The notes below the pieces were generated by a model, which ran no database searches, had not been told where the DNA came from, and saw nothing but the letters and a program-made list of their open reading frames with translations. The position numbers were made by a program, and so were the translations under genes. From Pusillibacter faecalis (lineage in GTDB: Bacteria > Bacillota > Clostridia > Oscillospirales > Oscillospiraceae), in NCBI RefSeq assembly GCF_018408705.1, contig NZ_AP023421.1, positions 186,001-250,000 on the forward strand: a stretch of DNA of 64,000 nt, read 5' to 3'. This document shows positions 36,662 through 45,902 of this stretch, piece after piece. Numbering within the stretch: the first letter of the stretch is position 1; every line of letters starts with the position of its first letter.

Positions 36662-37132
36662 ATGGACCAGGAAACATTTGCCGTCCGGGTGGAGGCCATA
36701 AAAGCACGGTTGTATCGAACCGCATATCTGTATCTAGGCAGTGAAAGTGCTGCGTTGGACGCCGTGGATGAGGCAGTCTATCAGGCGCTGCGGGCGCTGA
36801 AAAAACTGCGGGAACCTGAATTTTTTGAAACCTGGATCACCCGCATCCTGATCAATGAGTGTCACCGGGAACTGAGGCGGCGAAAGCGGTTTTCAGATGA
36901 GGTTCTGCCGGAAACTGCCGGCCCCTGCGAATACGATACGCTGCCTTTGAAAGAAGCTGTTCGCTGTCTTCCAGAAGCGCTGCGGCTGGTCGTGGTCCTG
37001 CGTTTTTTCACGGGATATACGCAGGCAGAAACCGCAGCTGCGCTGAATATTCCACAAGGGACTGTGGCCACTCGGCAGCGCCGGGCTCTGGAATTGCTGC
37101 GGCTGGAACTGGGGGAGGAGGAACACACATGA
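36662..37132 (+). CDS. ECF-type RNA polymerase sigma factor
   Basis: A 156-residue sigma-70 family protein with region 2 (YRTAYLYLGSESAALDAVDEAV, split) and region 4 (TQAETAAALNIPQGTVATRQ). The following gene, overlapping by four bases, encodes a membrane protein typical of its anti-sigma factor. The start at 36662 has AGGGGGGAG upstream. Confidence 0.88.
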   Translation: MDQETFAVRVEAIKARLYRTAYLYLGSESAALDAVDEAVYQALRALKKLREPEFFETWITRILINECHRELRRRKRFSDEVLPETAGPCEYDTLPLKEAVRCLPEALRLVVVLRFFTGYTQAETAAALNIPQGTVATRQRRALELLRLELGEEEHT

Positions 37133-38523
37133 ATCGAAAAGAAGAATACCGCGCCCTGTTGAGCGAGCTGGAACAACTTCCGCCGGAGTTGGAGCAAACA
37201 GTGGAAAGGGCTGTCAGGCGTAAAAGGAAGCTGCGGAATAAACGGCGCTTTTGGGGAATTCCGGTCGGAAGCCTCGCCGCTTGTTTTTTAGGTTTTGTCC
37301 TGCTGGTCAACCTGTTCCCGCCCTTTGCCAGAGCTTGCGGAAACGTACCGGTATTGCGGGAGCTTGCCGAGGCGGTTGCATGGTCCCCATCTCTCTCCGC
37401 CGCCGTGCAACACGATTATGTCCAGCCCATTGGGCAGACCAAAACAGAAATGGGCTTCACCGCATCGGTAGAGTACGTTATTGTGGACCGCAAACAGGTA
37501 AGCATGTTCTATACTCTAGAGTATGACGCGGCTCTGTGGGAGCAGGTCCATGTGGATTATGAATACGGCGATCTCCACGGCTGGGCTGGAGACGCGGGGA
37601 CTCTCTGGCAAAAGCCAGGGGAGTTACGGGAGATTAGCATGAATTTTGTGGACCAGGATGTGCCGGCTACTCTGGACCTAGCGCTGAAAATCAGTGCCGA
37701 ACCGAGGACGGACCAATCAGCGGGGCCGACGGAATATGTCGGGAACAGTCTTTTTGAGGAGCCTCACTACGAGGAGCCGGACTATCTTGCGGAGCTGACC
37801 TTCACCCTGGAATTTGACCCCAGCTATACGGCCCAGGGGACGGTGATTCCCGTGAATGCCGATTTCACACTAGACGGGCAGCGATTTACACTGACAGAGG
37901 TAGAACTTTATCCCACCCACTTGAGGGTGAATCTGGAGGATGATCCCACGAATACGGCGTGGCTGCGGGGCGTAGATTTATACCTGGAAAATGAACACGG
38001 AGAGCGTTTTGGGAGCAGCATCAACGGAATTACTGCCTCCGGTGATCCGGATGGGGAGGGATATGCCACCTTTTGGCTGGACAGTCCCTTTTTCAGCCAA
38101 GGAGAACACTTGACCCTCTATATCTCCGGCGCTGACTGGAAGGATAAGGACGCTCCCAGGGTCCGGGTAGACCTGGGAACAGGCACTGCAGAACATTTGC
38201 CGGATGGTATCCAATTTCTGAGGGCGGAACAGCAGGCCGAGGGGTGGATTGTGTACTTCACCATGCCCCGGGAAACAAACGGCAGCCTATACAACAACTT
38301 TTCAGGCGGCTTCTGGGATGAGGCCGGAAACCATTACGAGATCTGGCAGTTCGGACACACCTATGGCTATCGGGACCCAGTTACAGGGGAAACCGTTGAA
38401 GAGGATACCATGTTTACAGAGAACTTCCCTCTGGCCGGGTTTGAGGGAGATGTGGTCTACCTAGAGCCAAATAGGAACCGAACCACAGACTTTTCCATCC
38501 CGGTATCCATTCCCATTTCCTAA
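37129..38523 (+). CDS. Putative anti-sigma factor with DUF4179-type extracellular domain
   Basis: A 464-residue protein: a cytoplasmic N-terminus (1-45) that would bind the sigma factor, one membrane span (about 46-66) and a large extracellular part starting with a DUF4179-like domain (about 70-170). Sequence similarity is modest; the call depends on the ATGA-coupled sigma gene. Likely senses an envelope signal. Confidence 0.75.
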   Translation: MNRKEEYRALLSELEQLPPELEQTVERAVRRKRKLRNKRRFWGIPVGSLAACFLGFVLLVNLFPPFARACGNVPVLRELAEAVAWSPSLSAAVQHDYVQPIGQTKTEMGFTASVEYVIVDRKQVSMFYTLEYDAALWEQVHVDYEYGDLHGWAGDAGTLWQKPGELREISMNFVDQDVPATLDLALKISAEPRTDQSAGPTEYVGNSLFEEPHYEEPDYLAELTFTLEFDPSYTAQGTVIPVNADFTLDGQRFTLTEVELYPTHLRVNLEDDPTNTAWLRGVDLYLENEHGERFGSSINGITASGDPDGEGYATFWLDSPFFSQGEHLTLYISGADWKDKDAPRVRVDLGTGTAEHLPDGIQFLRAEQQAEGWIVYFTMPRETNGSLYNNFSGGFWDEAGNHYEIWQFGHTYGYRDPVTGETVEEDTMFTENFPLAGFEGDVVYLEPNRNRTTDFSIPVSIPIS

Positions 38524-38526
38524 CTG

Positions 38527-38572
38527 AAGAAGACCCGAGCAGCCATTTTTACCACGGCTGTTCGGGTCTTCT
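38527..38572. terminator. Terminator between the sigma/anti-sigma pair and the VOC gene
   Basis: Long stem with one G-U pair (38527-38544 with 38555-38572) between converging genes. Confidence 0.7.
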
Positions 38573-38585
38573 GATTGGATGGTGT

Positions 38586-39041
38586 TCACATACATGCGTT
38601 CACAAATTTCATCGGTACATCCATGCGCGCTGCGGTTTGCTCTGGTGTCAGGCCGCTTGCCAGAAAGCGTCTGCACACGGCTTTCATGTTCTCGCCCACC
38701 TCAATGATGTGTCTGTCTGGGTCATAGAAGCGTACAACCCGCTGGCCCCAGGCGTGCTCCTTGACAGGATGGACATACTCCACACCGCACTGGGAGAGCT
38801 TTGCTGCAAATCGGTCAAAATCGTCCTCTTCAAAGTATACCTCAAAGTCATTTCCACCAAAGAAAACCTGGTCTGTTCCAAGAAACTCCCGGTATGTCTC
38901 CAGCGTCTGAAGGGCCAACCCGCCGGTTAAGGTCTTGTTTGCCCCAAAATCCAGCACTACATGCAGGCCCAGCACAGCCTGATAAAACGCCACCGATCGA
39001 TCCATATTGGTCACGACCAGCATGGGATTTTTCAGCTTCAT
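38586..39041 (-). CDS. VOC family (glyoxalase/bleomycin resistance-like) protein
   Basis: A 151-residue protein with a vicinal-oxygen-chelate domain: NMDRSVAFYQAVLGL at residues 12-26 and FYDPDRHIIEVGE near 105. Metal-ligand-like His and Glu are present in HIIEVGE. The last 30 residues form an extra helical tail. The substrate is unknown. AGGAGG ribosome site. Confidence 0.85.
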   Translation of the reverse strand: MKLKNPMLVVTNMDRSVAFYQAVLGLHVVLDFGANKTLTGGLALQTLETYREFLGTDQVFFGGNDFEVYFEEDDFDRFAAKLSQCGVEYVHPVKEHAWGQRVVRFYDPDRHIIEVGENMKAVCRRFLASGLTPEQTAARMDVPMKFVNACM

Positions 39042-39116
39042 ATGAGTTCCTCCTGAAGGTTTGGTTGTTTTATTTTACCATGCCGCCGCTCCAGCCGGCA
39101 AGAGGGACTTCTCCAC

Positions 39117-39145
39117 TTGCGTGAGGGCAAAAAATTTGCTATACT
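39117..39145 (+). promoter_or_regulatory. Promoter of ruvCAB
   Basis: TTGCGT (39117-39122), a 17-base spacer and TATACT (39140-39145), 43 bases before ruvC. Confidence 0.55.
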
Positions 39146-39187
39146 GTTTAGTAAATTCTAAAGAGAACTCAAAAAGAGGGGTGCTCC

Positions 39188-39697
39188 ATGCGTATTTTAG
39201 GCATCGACCCTGGGTATGCCACCATTGGCTTTGGGCTGATCGAAGCCGATCGAGGACAAGTACATATGGGGACCTATGGTGCAATCACAACTCCTGCTGG
39301 ATTACCCCTTTCGCGCCGACTATATCAGATCAGCTGTGACATGGAGTCGTTGATCGGGCAGCTCAAGCCAGATGCAATTGCGGTAGAAGAGCTGTTTTTT
39401 AATACCAATCTTACCACCGGCATTGCCGTAGCTCACGGCAGAGGCGTGATCCTCTGCACAGCGGAGCACTGCGGAATTCCACTCTATGAGTACACGCCCT
39501 CCCAGGTCAAGCTGGCCGTAACCGGTTACGGAAAGGCGGAAAAACGCCAGGTGATGGATATGGCGAAACGGTTGTTGAAATTGAAGGCCATTCCTCGTCC
39601 GGATGATGCAGCCGACGCTCTGGCCTTGGCGATCTGCCATGCAAGGAGTTTTACTTCACGGCTTCCACAAGCAAGCGCCGTGAAGGAGACAGTCTGA
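39188..39697 (+). CDS. ruvC: Holliday junction resolvase RuvC
   Basis: A 169-residue endonuclease with catalytic acids: Asp7 in GIDPGYATIGFG, Glu near residue 66 in AVEELFF and the DAADALALAICH end block. Cleaves four-way junctions brought by RuvAB. AGAGGGG ribosome site; leads ruvA and ruvB. Confidence 0.96.
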   Translation: MRILGIDPGYATIGFGLIEADRGQVHMGTYGAITTPAGLPLSRRLYQISCDMESLIGQLKPDAIAVEELFFNTNLTTGIAVAHGRGVILCTAEHCGIPLYEYTPSQVKLAVTGYGKAEKRQVMDMAKRLLKLKAIPRPDDAADALALAICHARSFTSRLPQASAVKETV

Positions 39698-39719
39698 CGC
39701 GACAGGGGGAGAGAAGAGA

Positions 39720-40328
39720 ATGTTCTATTACCTGGATGGCACAGTGGCGGAAATTTTACCGTATCTGGCGGTCATTGACTGCGGCGGCGTGGGCTATGCC
39801 TGCAAGACCACCAATTATACCTTGGCCAGCTTGAAGAAGGGGCAGCGCGGGAAAATCTATACCTATTTGAACGTGGGGGAGGAAGTGTTTGATCTTTATG
39901 GCTTCTCCACGCAAAGCGAATTGAACAGCTTCAAGCTGTTGCTGGGCGTGTCTGGCGTCGGCCCTAAAGCGGCGCTTGCCATTTTGTCCTCCGGCACGCC
40001 GGAGAGTCTAGCGATGGCCATTGTGACCGGTGATGAGAAGCGACTGACCGCGGCACCGGGAATTGGAAAGAAGATCGCCCAAAGGATTATTCTGGAGCTG
40101 AAGGATAAAATGGCGAAGGAGAGCGCCGGGGGGCTGGACTTTTCAGGAGGCGGAGCGCCCCCTGCAGTGTCAGCGGCCTATCCCACAAAAGCTGCCGAAG
40201 CGGCACAAGCCCTCTCCACGCTTGGCTATTCCAGCCAGGAAATCAGCGTGGCGCTCAAGGGCGTGGACGTGGAAAGCCTGCCGCTGGAGGAAATCATCCG
40301 TCAGAGCCTGAAAAAGATGGTGAAGTGA
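39720..40328 (+). CDS. ruvA: Holliday junction DNA helicase subunit RuvA
   Basis: A 202-residue protein: N-terminal OB-fold (MFYYLDGTVAEILPYLAVID), paired helix-hairpin-helix motifs (LLGVSGVGPKAALAIL; APGIGKKIAQRIILELK) and a C-terminal domain that contacts RuvB, separated by a flexible linker. Confidence 0.96.
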   Translation: MFYYLDGTVAEILPYLAVIDCGGVGYACKTTNYTLASLKKGQRGKIYTYLNVGEEVFDLYGFSTQSELNSFKLLLGVSGVGPKAALAILSSGTPESLAMAIVTGDEKRLTAAPGIGKKIAQRIILELKDKMAKESAGGLDFSGGGAPPAVSAAYPTKAAEAAQALSTLGYSSQEISVALKGVDVESLPLEEIIRQSLKKMVK

Positions 40329-40376
40329 GATGGAGACGTTTCCCCGGCGTGTACGTAAGGAAAGGGAAGTGGCACT

Positions 40377-41438
40377 TTGAGCATTGATTTTGGAAGCGAC
40401 ATCTATGAGGAGCCGATTGTGACCAAGACCTTCCTGCAGGAAGACGCCCAGGAGGGATCTCTGCGGCCCAAGACGCTGCGGGAATATATCGGCCAGGAGA
40501 AGGCCAAGGACAATTTGTCCATTTTTATTCAGGCCGCCCAAAAACGTGGAGAGGCCCTGGACCATGTGTTGCTCCACGGCCCCCCAGGCTTAGGGAAGAC
40601 GACGCTGGCTGGCATCATCGCACAGGAAATGGGCGTGAATATCCGTATTACCTCCGGCCCCGCTATTGAAAAGCCCGGAGATTTGGCGGCTCTTCTGACC
40701 AATTTAAATGAAGGTGATATTCTCTTTGTAGACGAGATTCATCGCCTCAACCGCTCCGTTGAGGAAATTCTGTATCCCGCCATGGAGGATTATGTCTTAG
40801 ACATTATTGTGGGAAAGGGGCCATCTGCAAACTCAATCCGGTTGGACTTACCCAAGTTTACCCTCATTGGTGCTACCACCCGTGCAGGTCAACTATCAGC
40901 TCCTTTGCGGGATCGTTTCGGTGTGACGCTACGTTTGGAGCTTTACACACCGGAGGAACTGGCCAGGATCGTCACACGTTCCGCCGGGATTCTGGATGTG
41001 GATATCGTGCCAGAGGGCGCCTATGAGGTTGCTCGCCGGAGCCGTGGTACCCCACGCATCGCCAACCGGATGCTACGCCGGGTGCGGGATTTTGCCCAGG
41101 TGAAAGCCGATGGAATTATTACCAAGAGCGTGGCGGATGAGGCTCTGTGCGCCCTGGAAATAGACTACCTGGGACTGGACCCTATTGACCGGCGCATGCT
41201 GGAAGCGATCATTGAAAACTATGGAGGCGGTCCTGTCGGTTTGGAAACTCTGGCGGCTACCATTGGCGAGGAGTCGGTGACATTGGAGGATGTCTATGAG
41301 CCGTACCTCATGCAGCTTGGCTTTCTGACCCGGACGCCTAGAGGACGCTGTGTCACGCAAAAAGCATATCAGCACTTGCACATGCCGGTTCCAGGCGGTA
41401 TGGCGGCAGAAAACCCAATGGAACAGCTTTCTCTTTGA
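40377..41438 (+). CDS. ruvB: Holliday junction DNA helicase subunit RuvB
   Basis: A 353-residue AAA+ motor: Walker [10 protein letters not shown] (about residue 64), Walker [14 protein letters not shown], sensor block [19 protein letters not shown] and a winged-helix C-terminus. Drives branch migration. Starts with TTG after AAAGGGAAG. Confidence 0.96.
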   Translation: MSIDFGSDIYEEPIVTKTFLQEDAQEGSLRPKTLREYIGQEKAKDNLSIFIQAAQKRGEALDHVLLHGPPGLGKTTLAGIIAQEMGVNIRITSGPAIEKPGDLAALLTNLNEGDILFVDEIHRLNRSVEEILYPAMEDYVLDIIVGKGPSANSIRLDLPKFTLIGATTRAGQLSAPLRDRFGVTLRLELYTPEELARIVTRSAGILDVDIVPEGAYEVARRSRGTPRIANRMLRRVRDFAQVKADGIITKSVADEALCALEIDYLGLDPIDRRMLEAIIENYGGGPVGLETLAATIGEESVTLEDVYEPYLMQLGFLTRTPRGRCVTQKAYQHLHMPVPGGMAAENPMEQLSL

Positions 41439-41528
41439 TTCGATGTGATCGTCAGCCGTTTGAGTGCCGTATTTTTGAAATTTACAGGAAATAATTGGTT
41501 AAAGCGCTGAGGAAATTGCGGCGAATTT

Positions 41529-41557
41529 GTGAATTTCTATAAATTCACTAAATTTTT
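41529..41557 (+). terminator. AT-rich hairpin after ruvB
   Basis: Perfect 8-base stem (41529-41536 with 41541-41548) and T-rich tail. Confidence 0.55.
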
Positions 41558-41589
41558 TTATAAATCATCCACTTTTTTTGATAATCTGC

Positions 41590-41619
41590 TTGACATTTTT
41601 ATAAAATGATAGGTATAAT
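41590..41619 (+). promoter_or_regulatory. Strong promoter abutting the sigH start codon
   Basis: TTGACA (41590-41595), an 18-base spacer and TATAAT (41614-41619). The ATG follows only 2 bases later, so transcription from this site would begin at or just inside the start codon. Confidence 0.7.
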
Positions 41620-41621
41620 AC

Positions 41622-42266
41622 ATGATATATAAATCTTATGAGAATTTTACCAAAGATCCTCAGCTTTTATCAGATGAAGAGCTCTGTACTCTGGCCTCTG
41701 CTGGAGACCGTATAGCAGAAGAAACTCTGGTTACACGGTATAATCGTCTGGTTCGTACTTGTGCACGCCCGTTTTTTTTAGCAGGCGGAGACAGTGAGGA
41801 TTTAACCCAGGAGGGGATGGTAGGTCTCATTAAAGCAGTTCGAGAATTTGATGCTGAAAAAGAGGCAACTTTTCGAACCTTTGCAGAAATCTGCATTCGC
41901 AATCGGCTGTATTCGGTTCTCCGTGCTGCGGCGCGGGAAAAACATAAGGCCTTAAATCAGTCGATTTCTCTGGATACTCCCTACTTTGACAGCAATTCCT
42001 ACACCTCTGGAACCAATCATCTGGAGCAGCGCAATCCGGAAGATTTTATTATCGACCGGGAACATACGGCGGCCCTCTTATCTGGAGTCCGGAAACAGTT
42101 GTCCGAATTTGAAGCAAAGATTTTGGAGTACTATTTAGACGGTCTTTCATGCAGGGAAATTGCCGAACTGGTCGGCAAGCCTCCAAAGTCCGTGGACAAC
42201 GCTGTGCAGCGTATCCGACGCAAGGTGGCACAGCAGCTTTTTTCCGGCGATGTCAGCAGAAGCTGA
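41622..42266 (+). CDS. sigH: RNA polymerase sigma-H factor (Spo0H-like)
   Basis: A 214-residue sigma factor. Region 2 reads FFLAGGDSEDLTQEGMVGLIKAVREFD and region 4 ILEYYLDGLSCREIAELVGKPPKSVDNAVQRIRRK (each split here for length), very close in pattern to Bacillus SigH, which drives early sporulation and stationary-phase genes. No later in-frame start preserves the conserved N-terminus, and no ribosome site precedes the ATG, so the message may be leaderless. Confidence 0.85.
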   Translation: MIYKSYENFTKDPQLLSDEELCTLASAGDRIAEETLVTRYNRLVRTCARPFFLAGGDSEDLTQEGMVGLIKAVREFDAEKEATFRTFAEICIRNRLYSVLRAAAREKHKALNQSISLDTPYFDSNSYTSGTNHLEQRNPEDFIIDREHTAALLSGVRKQLSEFEAKILEYYLDGLSCREIAELVGKPPKSVDNAVQRIRRKVAQQLFSGDVSRS

Positions 42267-42304
42267 ACGCAATATATTTTTCTTTTCAAAGAGAGGGTAA
42301 AAAC

Positions 42305-42583
42305 ATGTACGAAGACAAGACTTTAGTGTGCAAAGAGTGCGGCCAGGAATTTGTGTTCACCGCTGGTGAGCAGGAATTTTACGCAGAGCGCGGTTTCCAA
42401 AATGAGCCCCAGCGCTGCAAGGCTTGCCGCGATGCGCGCAAGAATGCCGCCCGCGGCCCTCGTGAGTATTTCACGGCTGTTTGTGCCGCTTGCGGTGGTG
42501 AGGCGAGAGTTCCCTTTGAGCCCAAGTCTGACCGCCCTGTCTACTGCAGCGAGTGCTTCGCGAAGATGCGTGAGCAGGGCTAA
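42305..42583 (+). CDS. Zinc-ribbon / treble-clef zinc finger protein
   Basis: A 92-residue protein with three Cys pairs in zinc-binding spacing: CKECG (residues 10-14), CKACRD (about 39) and CAACGG plus CSECF (about 62 and 82). Matches small CxxC zinc-finger proteins common in Clostridia and Chloroflexi; function unknown. Good GAGAGGG ribosome site; it may be cotranscribed with sigH (38-base gap). Confidence 0.8.
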   Translation: MYEDKTLVCKECGQEFVFTAGEQEFYAERGFQNEPQRCKACRDARKNAARGPREYFTAVCAACGGEARVPFEPKSDRPVYCSECFAKMREQG

Positions 42584-42612
42584 GAAACTGATTTTCTGTT
42601 TTGTTTCTTGCA

Positions 42613-42649
42613 AAAAAGTGGCGTCCGTCTTTCACGGATGCCACTTTTT
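42613..42649 (+). terminator. Terminator after the zinc-finger gene
   Basis: A near-perfect 16-base stem (42613-42628 with 42634-42649), ending in T residues. Confidence 0.9.
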
Positions 42650-42692
42650 ATGTCTGAAATGGGTAGTTTCTATAATTTTCTTGGAATTTCTA

Positions 42693-42721
42693 TTGAATTT
42701 ATGCCTATGATACAGTATAAT
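42693..42721 (+). promoter_or_regulatory. Promoter of the DUF1858 gene
   Basis: TTGAAT (42693-42698), a 17-base spacer and TATAAT (42716-42721). Confidence 0.6.
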
Positions 42722-42757
42722 GAAATTGTTGAAATTTCAAATGGAGGACAACCTACT

Positions 42758-42964
42758 ATGATCAACATCACAAAAGACACCATTATTGGTGACATTCTGG
42801 ATATTGCACCTCAGACTGCACCGATTTTTCTGTCCATTGGTATGCATTGTCTGGGTTGCGGGGCTTCTCGCGGTGAAACCGTGGAGGAGGCCTGTGCTGT
42901 TCACGGTGTAGACGTAGAGAAGCTGTTGAAGCTGGTAAATGAAGAGGCGAACAAGGCCCAGTAA
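42758..42964 (+). CDS. DUF1858 / hybrid-cluster-protein-associated redox disulfide protein
   Basis: A 68-residue protein of the family named for its link with hybrid cluster protein. The signature is GMHCLGCGASRGETVEEAC, with a CxxC pair at about residues 31-34. It probably acts as a small thiol redox carrier. The intact hcp is not in this window, only its remnant at 21.9 kb. GGAGG ribosome site. Confidence 0.85.
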   Translation: MINITKDTIIGDILDIAPQTAPIFLSIGMHCLGCGASRGETVEEACAVHGVDVEKLLKLVNEEANKAQ

Positions 42965-42976
42965 ACGTAAATCTAC

Positions 42977-43011
42977 AAGGACGCATGCGGAATGACTCCG
43001 CATGCGTCCTT
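42977..43011 (+). terminator. Terminator after the DUF1858 gene
   Basis: A perfect 15-base stem (42977-42991 with 42997-43011). Confidence 0.75.
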
Positions 43012-43036
43012 ACACAGAGCTTAGGAGGGATTCGAT

Positions 43037-43747
43037 TTGGCCAGGGGATTGGAGTTGACGCCCCGGTTACGGAGGCTGGCTGATTGGGTGCCTCTAGGTA
43101 CCAGACTTGCAGATATCGGTACTGACCATGCCTATCTGCCTGTGTGGTTGGTATTGGAGGGCCAGGTGGCATCTGCCATTGCGAGTGATCTGCGGCCCGG
43201 CCCGCTTCAGCGGGCAAAGGAGACTGCCAAAACATATGGTACTGAGATCGACTGCCGTTTATGTAATGGATTAACCTGTATCACACCAGACGAGGTAGAT
43301 ACCATTGTGATAGCCGGTATGGGCGGTGAAACTATTGCGGCGATTCTATCAGCGGCTCCTTGGACGGCGATGGGACATCATACGCTGTTATTACAGCCGA
43401 TGACTCGCAGCGAAGCGCTCCGGCTTTTCTTAATGGACCATGGCTATGCGATCAAACGGGAAGCCCTTGTGCTGGACCGCGGCACCATATACCCATGTAT
43501 GGAGGTTATCGCGGGGCAAATGCGGCTTTCCACAGGACAGCTATGGGGCGGTGCGTTTCTCCGGCAGGACCCTCTGGGTGATACTTACATAATTCAAAAA
43601 ATTATTCGTCTACAGAGTGCTATTGCAGGATTGAGACATTCAGAGCGGCCGGATGACTATGAAAAAGCGGACAGATTGCGAGAGATTGTTACCGCATTAT
43701 TGTCTATGAGAGAGGAGTGGCGCCATGCCAACGGTCCAGGAAATTGA
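43037..43747 (+). CDS. trmK: tRNA (adenine(22)-N1)-methyltransferase TrmK
   Basis: A 236-residue class I SAM methyltransferase with RLADIGTDHAYLPVWLV (about residues 23-39) and VIAGMGGETIAAIL (about 92-105), both typical of TrmK/YqfN. Methylates A22 in the tRNA D-loop. TTG start after AGGAGGG. It overlaps the nif3-like gene by 23 bases, a pairing conserved in Firmicutes (yqfN-yqfO). Confidence 0.92.
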   Translation: MARGLELTPRLRRLADWVPLGTRLADIGTDHAYLPVWLVLEGQVASAIASDLRPGPLQRAKETAKTYGTEIDCRLCNGLTCITPDEVDTIVIAGMGGETIAAILSAAPWTAMGHHTLLLQPMTRSEALRLFLMDHGYAIKREALVLDRGTIYPCMEVIAGQMRLSTGQLWGGAFLRQDPLGDTYIIQKIIRLQSAIAGLRHSERPDDYEKADRLREIVTALLSMREEWRHANGPGN

Positions 43748-44516
43748 ACAGCGGCTTTTTCAGTTGGCTCCCCGTGAGAGCGCCATGGACTGGGACAATG
43801 TAGGTCACTTGTTGGGCTCTCCAGAGCAAGAGGTCACTCGTATTCTGGTGGCATTGGATATCACAGAGGCTGTGGCCGATGAGGCAATCGCTGAAGGGTG
43901 TCAGCTGATTGTAGCGCATCACCCTGTCATGAATTGTAAATGGTTGCCTGTGCAGACAATCCGAAGTGATACACCGCAGGGACACCTATTGATGAAGCTG
44001 CTAACACATGATATTTGCGTGATTTGTATGCACACCAATCTGGATGCAGCTGAGGGAGGTGTGAACGATTGTCTAGCATCTGTGCTGGAGCTGATCGACC
44101 CTGGACCCTTGAGAGGTGAGGCAGGGTTGTGCCGCATGGGTAACTTGTCTGCGCCGCTGATGCTGCCCGATTTTATTAGGCATGTTTCAAAGGCTTTGAA
44201 CTGCAATGGCATCCGCTATGCAGATGCTGGTCGGCCGGTTTACCAGGTTGCGGTAGGCGGCGGGGCCTGCGGAGATTTTGAGAGCGCCGCTATTGCTGCC
44301 GGCTGTGACACTTTTATTACCTCAGACCTGAACTATCATCAGTTTCTGGATGCGGCGGGAAAGGGAATCAACCTCATTGATGCAGGGCACTTCCCAACAG
44401 AGGACCCAGTCTGTAGAAAGTTGGTAGCATACCTGAAAGCTCAGTTTTCCCAGATTACTGTTCATAAATCCGCTTCTCATCGAGAAGTGATTCAATATTA
44501 CGTAGAAGGAGAATAA
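43725..44516 (+). CDS. Nif3-like dinuclear metal-center protein
   Basis: A 263-residue NIF3/YqfO family protein with metal ligands in IVAHHPVMN (about residue 64) and MHTNLDAAEGGVND (about 102), and a C-terminal INLIDAGHFPTE. It forms hexameric toroids; some members are GTP cyclohydrolase-like but the role is not settled. Follows trmK as in other Firmicutes. Confidence 0.92.
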   Translation: MPTVQEIEQRLFQLAPRESAMDWDNVGHLLGSPEQEVTRILVALDITEAVADEAIAEGCQLIVAHHPVMNCKWLPVQTIRSDTPQGHLLMKLLTHDICVICMHTNLDAAEGGVNDCLASVLELIDPGPLRGEAGLCRMGNLSAPLMLPDFIRHVSKALNCNGIRYADAGRPVYQVAVGGGACGDFESAAIAAGCDTFITSDLNYHQFLDAAGKGINLIDAGHFPTEDPVCRKLVAYLKAQFSQITVHKSASHREVIQYYVEGE

Positions 44517-44522
44517 ACCACC

Positions 44523-45257
44523 ATGTCCGGACATTCCAAATGGCATAATATTCAAAAAACAAAGGGGGCCGCAGATGCCAAGCGCAGTGCCGCCTTTACC
44601 AAAATTGCAAAGGAGATCATTGTTGCCGTCAAGGAGGGGGGCTCCGGTGATCCCAACAATAACTCCCGTCTAGCAACAGTCATCGCCAAGGCGAAAGCAG
44701 TGAATATGCCTAATGACAATATTAAACGTACTATCGACAAGGCTTTAGGTGCCGGCAGTACGGAAAACTATGAGGCGGTCACATACGAAGGTTATGGTCC
44801 TGGTGGTGTAGCCGTCATCGTAGAAGCACTGACTGACAACCGCCAGCGTACCGCGCCGGAAGTGCGCCACGCCTTTGACAAGTGCAATGGTAACATGGGT
44901 GCCCAAGGGTGTGTCAGTTGGTCCTTTGACAAAAAGGGTGTCATTGTCATCGACAACGAAGATGGAGAGCTGGACGAGGATACTGTGATGATGGATGCGC
45001 TGGAGTCTGGAGCAGCAGATTTTGAAGCAGATGGTCCGGCTTTGGAAATCACTTGTGATCCAGATGCGTTCAACAATGTTGTGAAGGTGCTGGAGGAAAA
45101 GGGATATAGCTTTATCAGTGCCCAGGTTGAAATGGTTCCCCAGAACTATATCACTCTCTCTGGTGAGGGAGACCTGAAAAACATGCAAAAACTTGTTGAC
45201 ATGCTGGAGGACAATGATGACGTGCAGAATGTCTGGCATAACTGGGATAACGAATAA
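44523..45257 (+). CDS. YebC/PmpR family transcription/translation factor
   Basis: A 244-residue YebC/TACO1 family protein starting with the invariant MSGHSKWHNIQKTKGAADAK. Members act as DNA-binding regulators or, as shown for some, relieve ribosome stalling at proline runs. Normal length; strong terminator follows. Confidence 0.95.
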   Translation: MSGHSKWHNIQKTKGAADAKRSAAFTKIAKEIIVAVKEGGSGDPNNNSRLATVIAKAKAVNMPNDNIKRTIDKALGAGSTENYEAVTYEGYGPGGVAVIVEALTDNRQRTAPEVRHAFDKCNGNMGAQGCVSWSFDKKGVIVIDNEDGELDEDTVMMDALESGAADFEADGPALEITCDPDAFNNVVKVLEEKGYSFISAQVEMVPQNYITLSGEGDLKNMQKLVDMLEDNDDVQNVWHNWDNE

Positions 45258-45298
45258 AATAATGGTGCAATGCTTAAAAGCATTGCACCATTATTTTT
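45258..45298 (+). terminator. Terminator after yebC
   Basis: Perfect 18-base stem (45258-45275 with 45278-45295), 2-base centre and T-run. Confidence 0.93.
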
Positions 45299-45366
45299 GC
45301 CACGCCGATGCGGTGTCCTCAGAGCCTATCTACACATAGACTGAGATAGGAAGGGAGGGGGGCGCA

Positions 45367-45870
45367 ATGCGCTTTGCGGCAAACTATGATCGAAACGCTG
45401 TCGTGCTATACGCTCACCAATGGGCATACGGGCGCAACCCAGCATTTTATGACTATGAACATTTGGGTGGTGATTGCACCAATTTTGCATCACAGTGCGT
45501 TTTTGCCGGTAGCGGAGTGATGAACTTTACACCTACATTTGGCTGGTATTATATTGATTCCAATCAAAAGGCTCCTGCTTGGACCGGTGTTCCATATTTC
45601 TATAATTTCCTGACCAGACAGGGCCGTTCTGTAGGTCCTATGGGCAGAGACAGCACTATGGAAGAAATCCGGCCTGGTGATATTATCCAACTATCCTTTA
45701 GCGGAGAGGCATTTCAGCACTCGCCAGTGGTTGTGTCTGTTGGAGACCCTATTACACCGGAGAATATCTTAGTAGCAGCCCACAGCTATGACGCTGACAA
45801 TCGTCCGCTAGCCACCTATGAATATCGAGATATTCGATTCATCCATATTGAAGGAACCATGCTGCCTTAA
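45367..45870 (+). CDS. Amidase domain-containing protein (amidase_6)
   Basis: A 167-residue protein with the amidase_6 pattern: AVVLYAHQWAYGRNPAF, the catalytic-Cys block GGDCTNFASQC (Cys37) and a His in FQHSPVV (about 117). No signal peptide, so it may act inside the cell or in the mother cell. Such domains are NlpC/P60-like cysteine peptidases often found in spore formers. AGGGAGGGGG site. Confidence 0.85.
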   Translation: MRFAANYDRNAVVLYAHQWAYGRNPAFYDYEHLGGDCTNFASQCVFAGSGVMNFTPTFGWYYIDSNQKAPAWTGVPYFYNFLTRQGRSVGPMGRDSTMEEIRPGDIIQLSFSGEAFQHSPVVVSVGDPITPENILVAAHSYDADNRPLATYEYRDIRFIHIEGTMLP

Positions 45871-45873
45871 TGG

Positions 45874-45902
45874 AGGCCGGGGCGAGTGCTAACTCGCTCC
45901 GG
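45874..45902. terminator. Hairpin between the amidase and Xer genes
   Basis: A 13-bp stem containing G-U pairs with a 4-base loop between converging genes. Confidence 0.6.
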
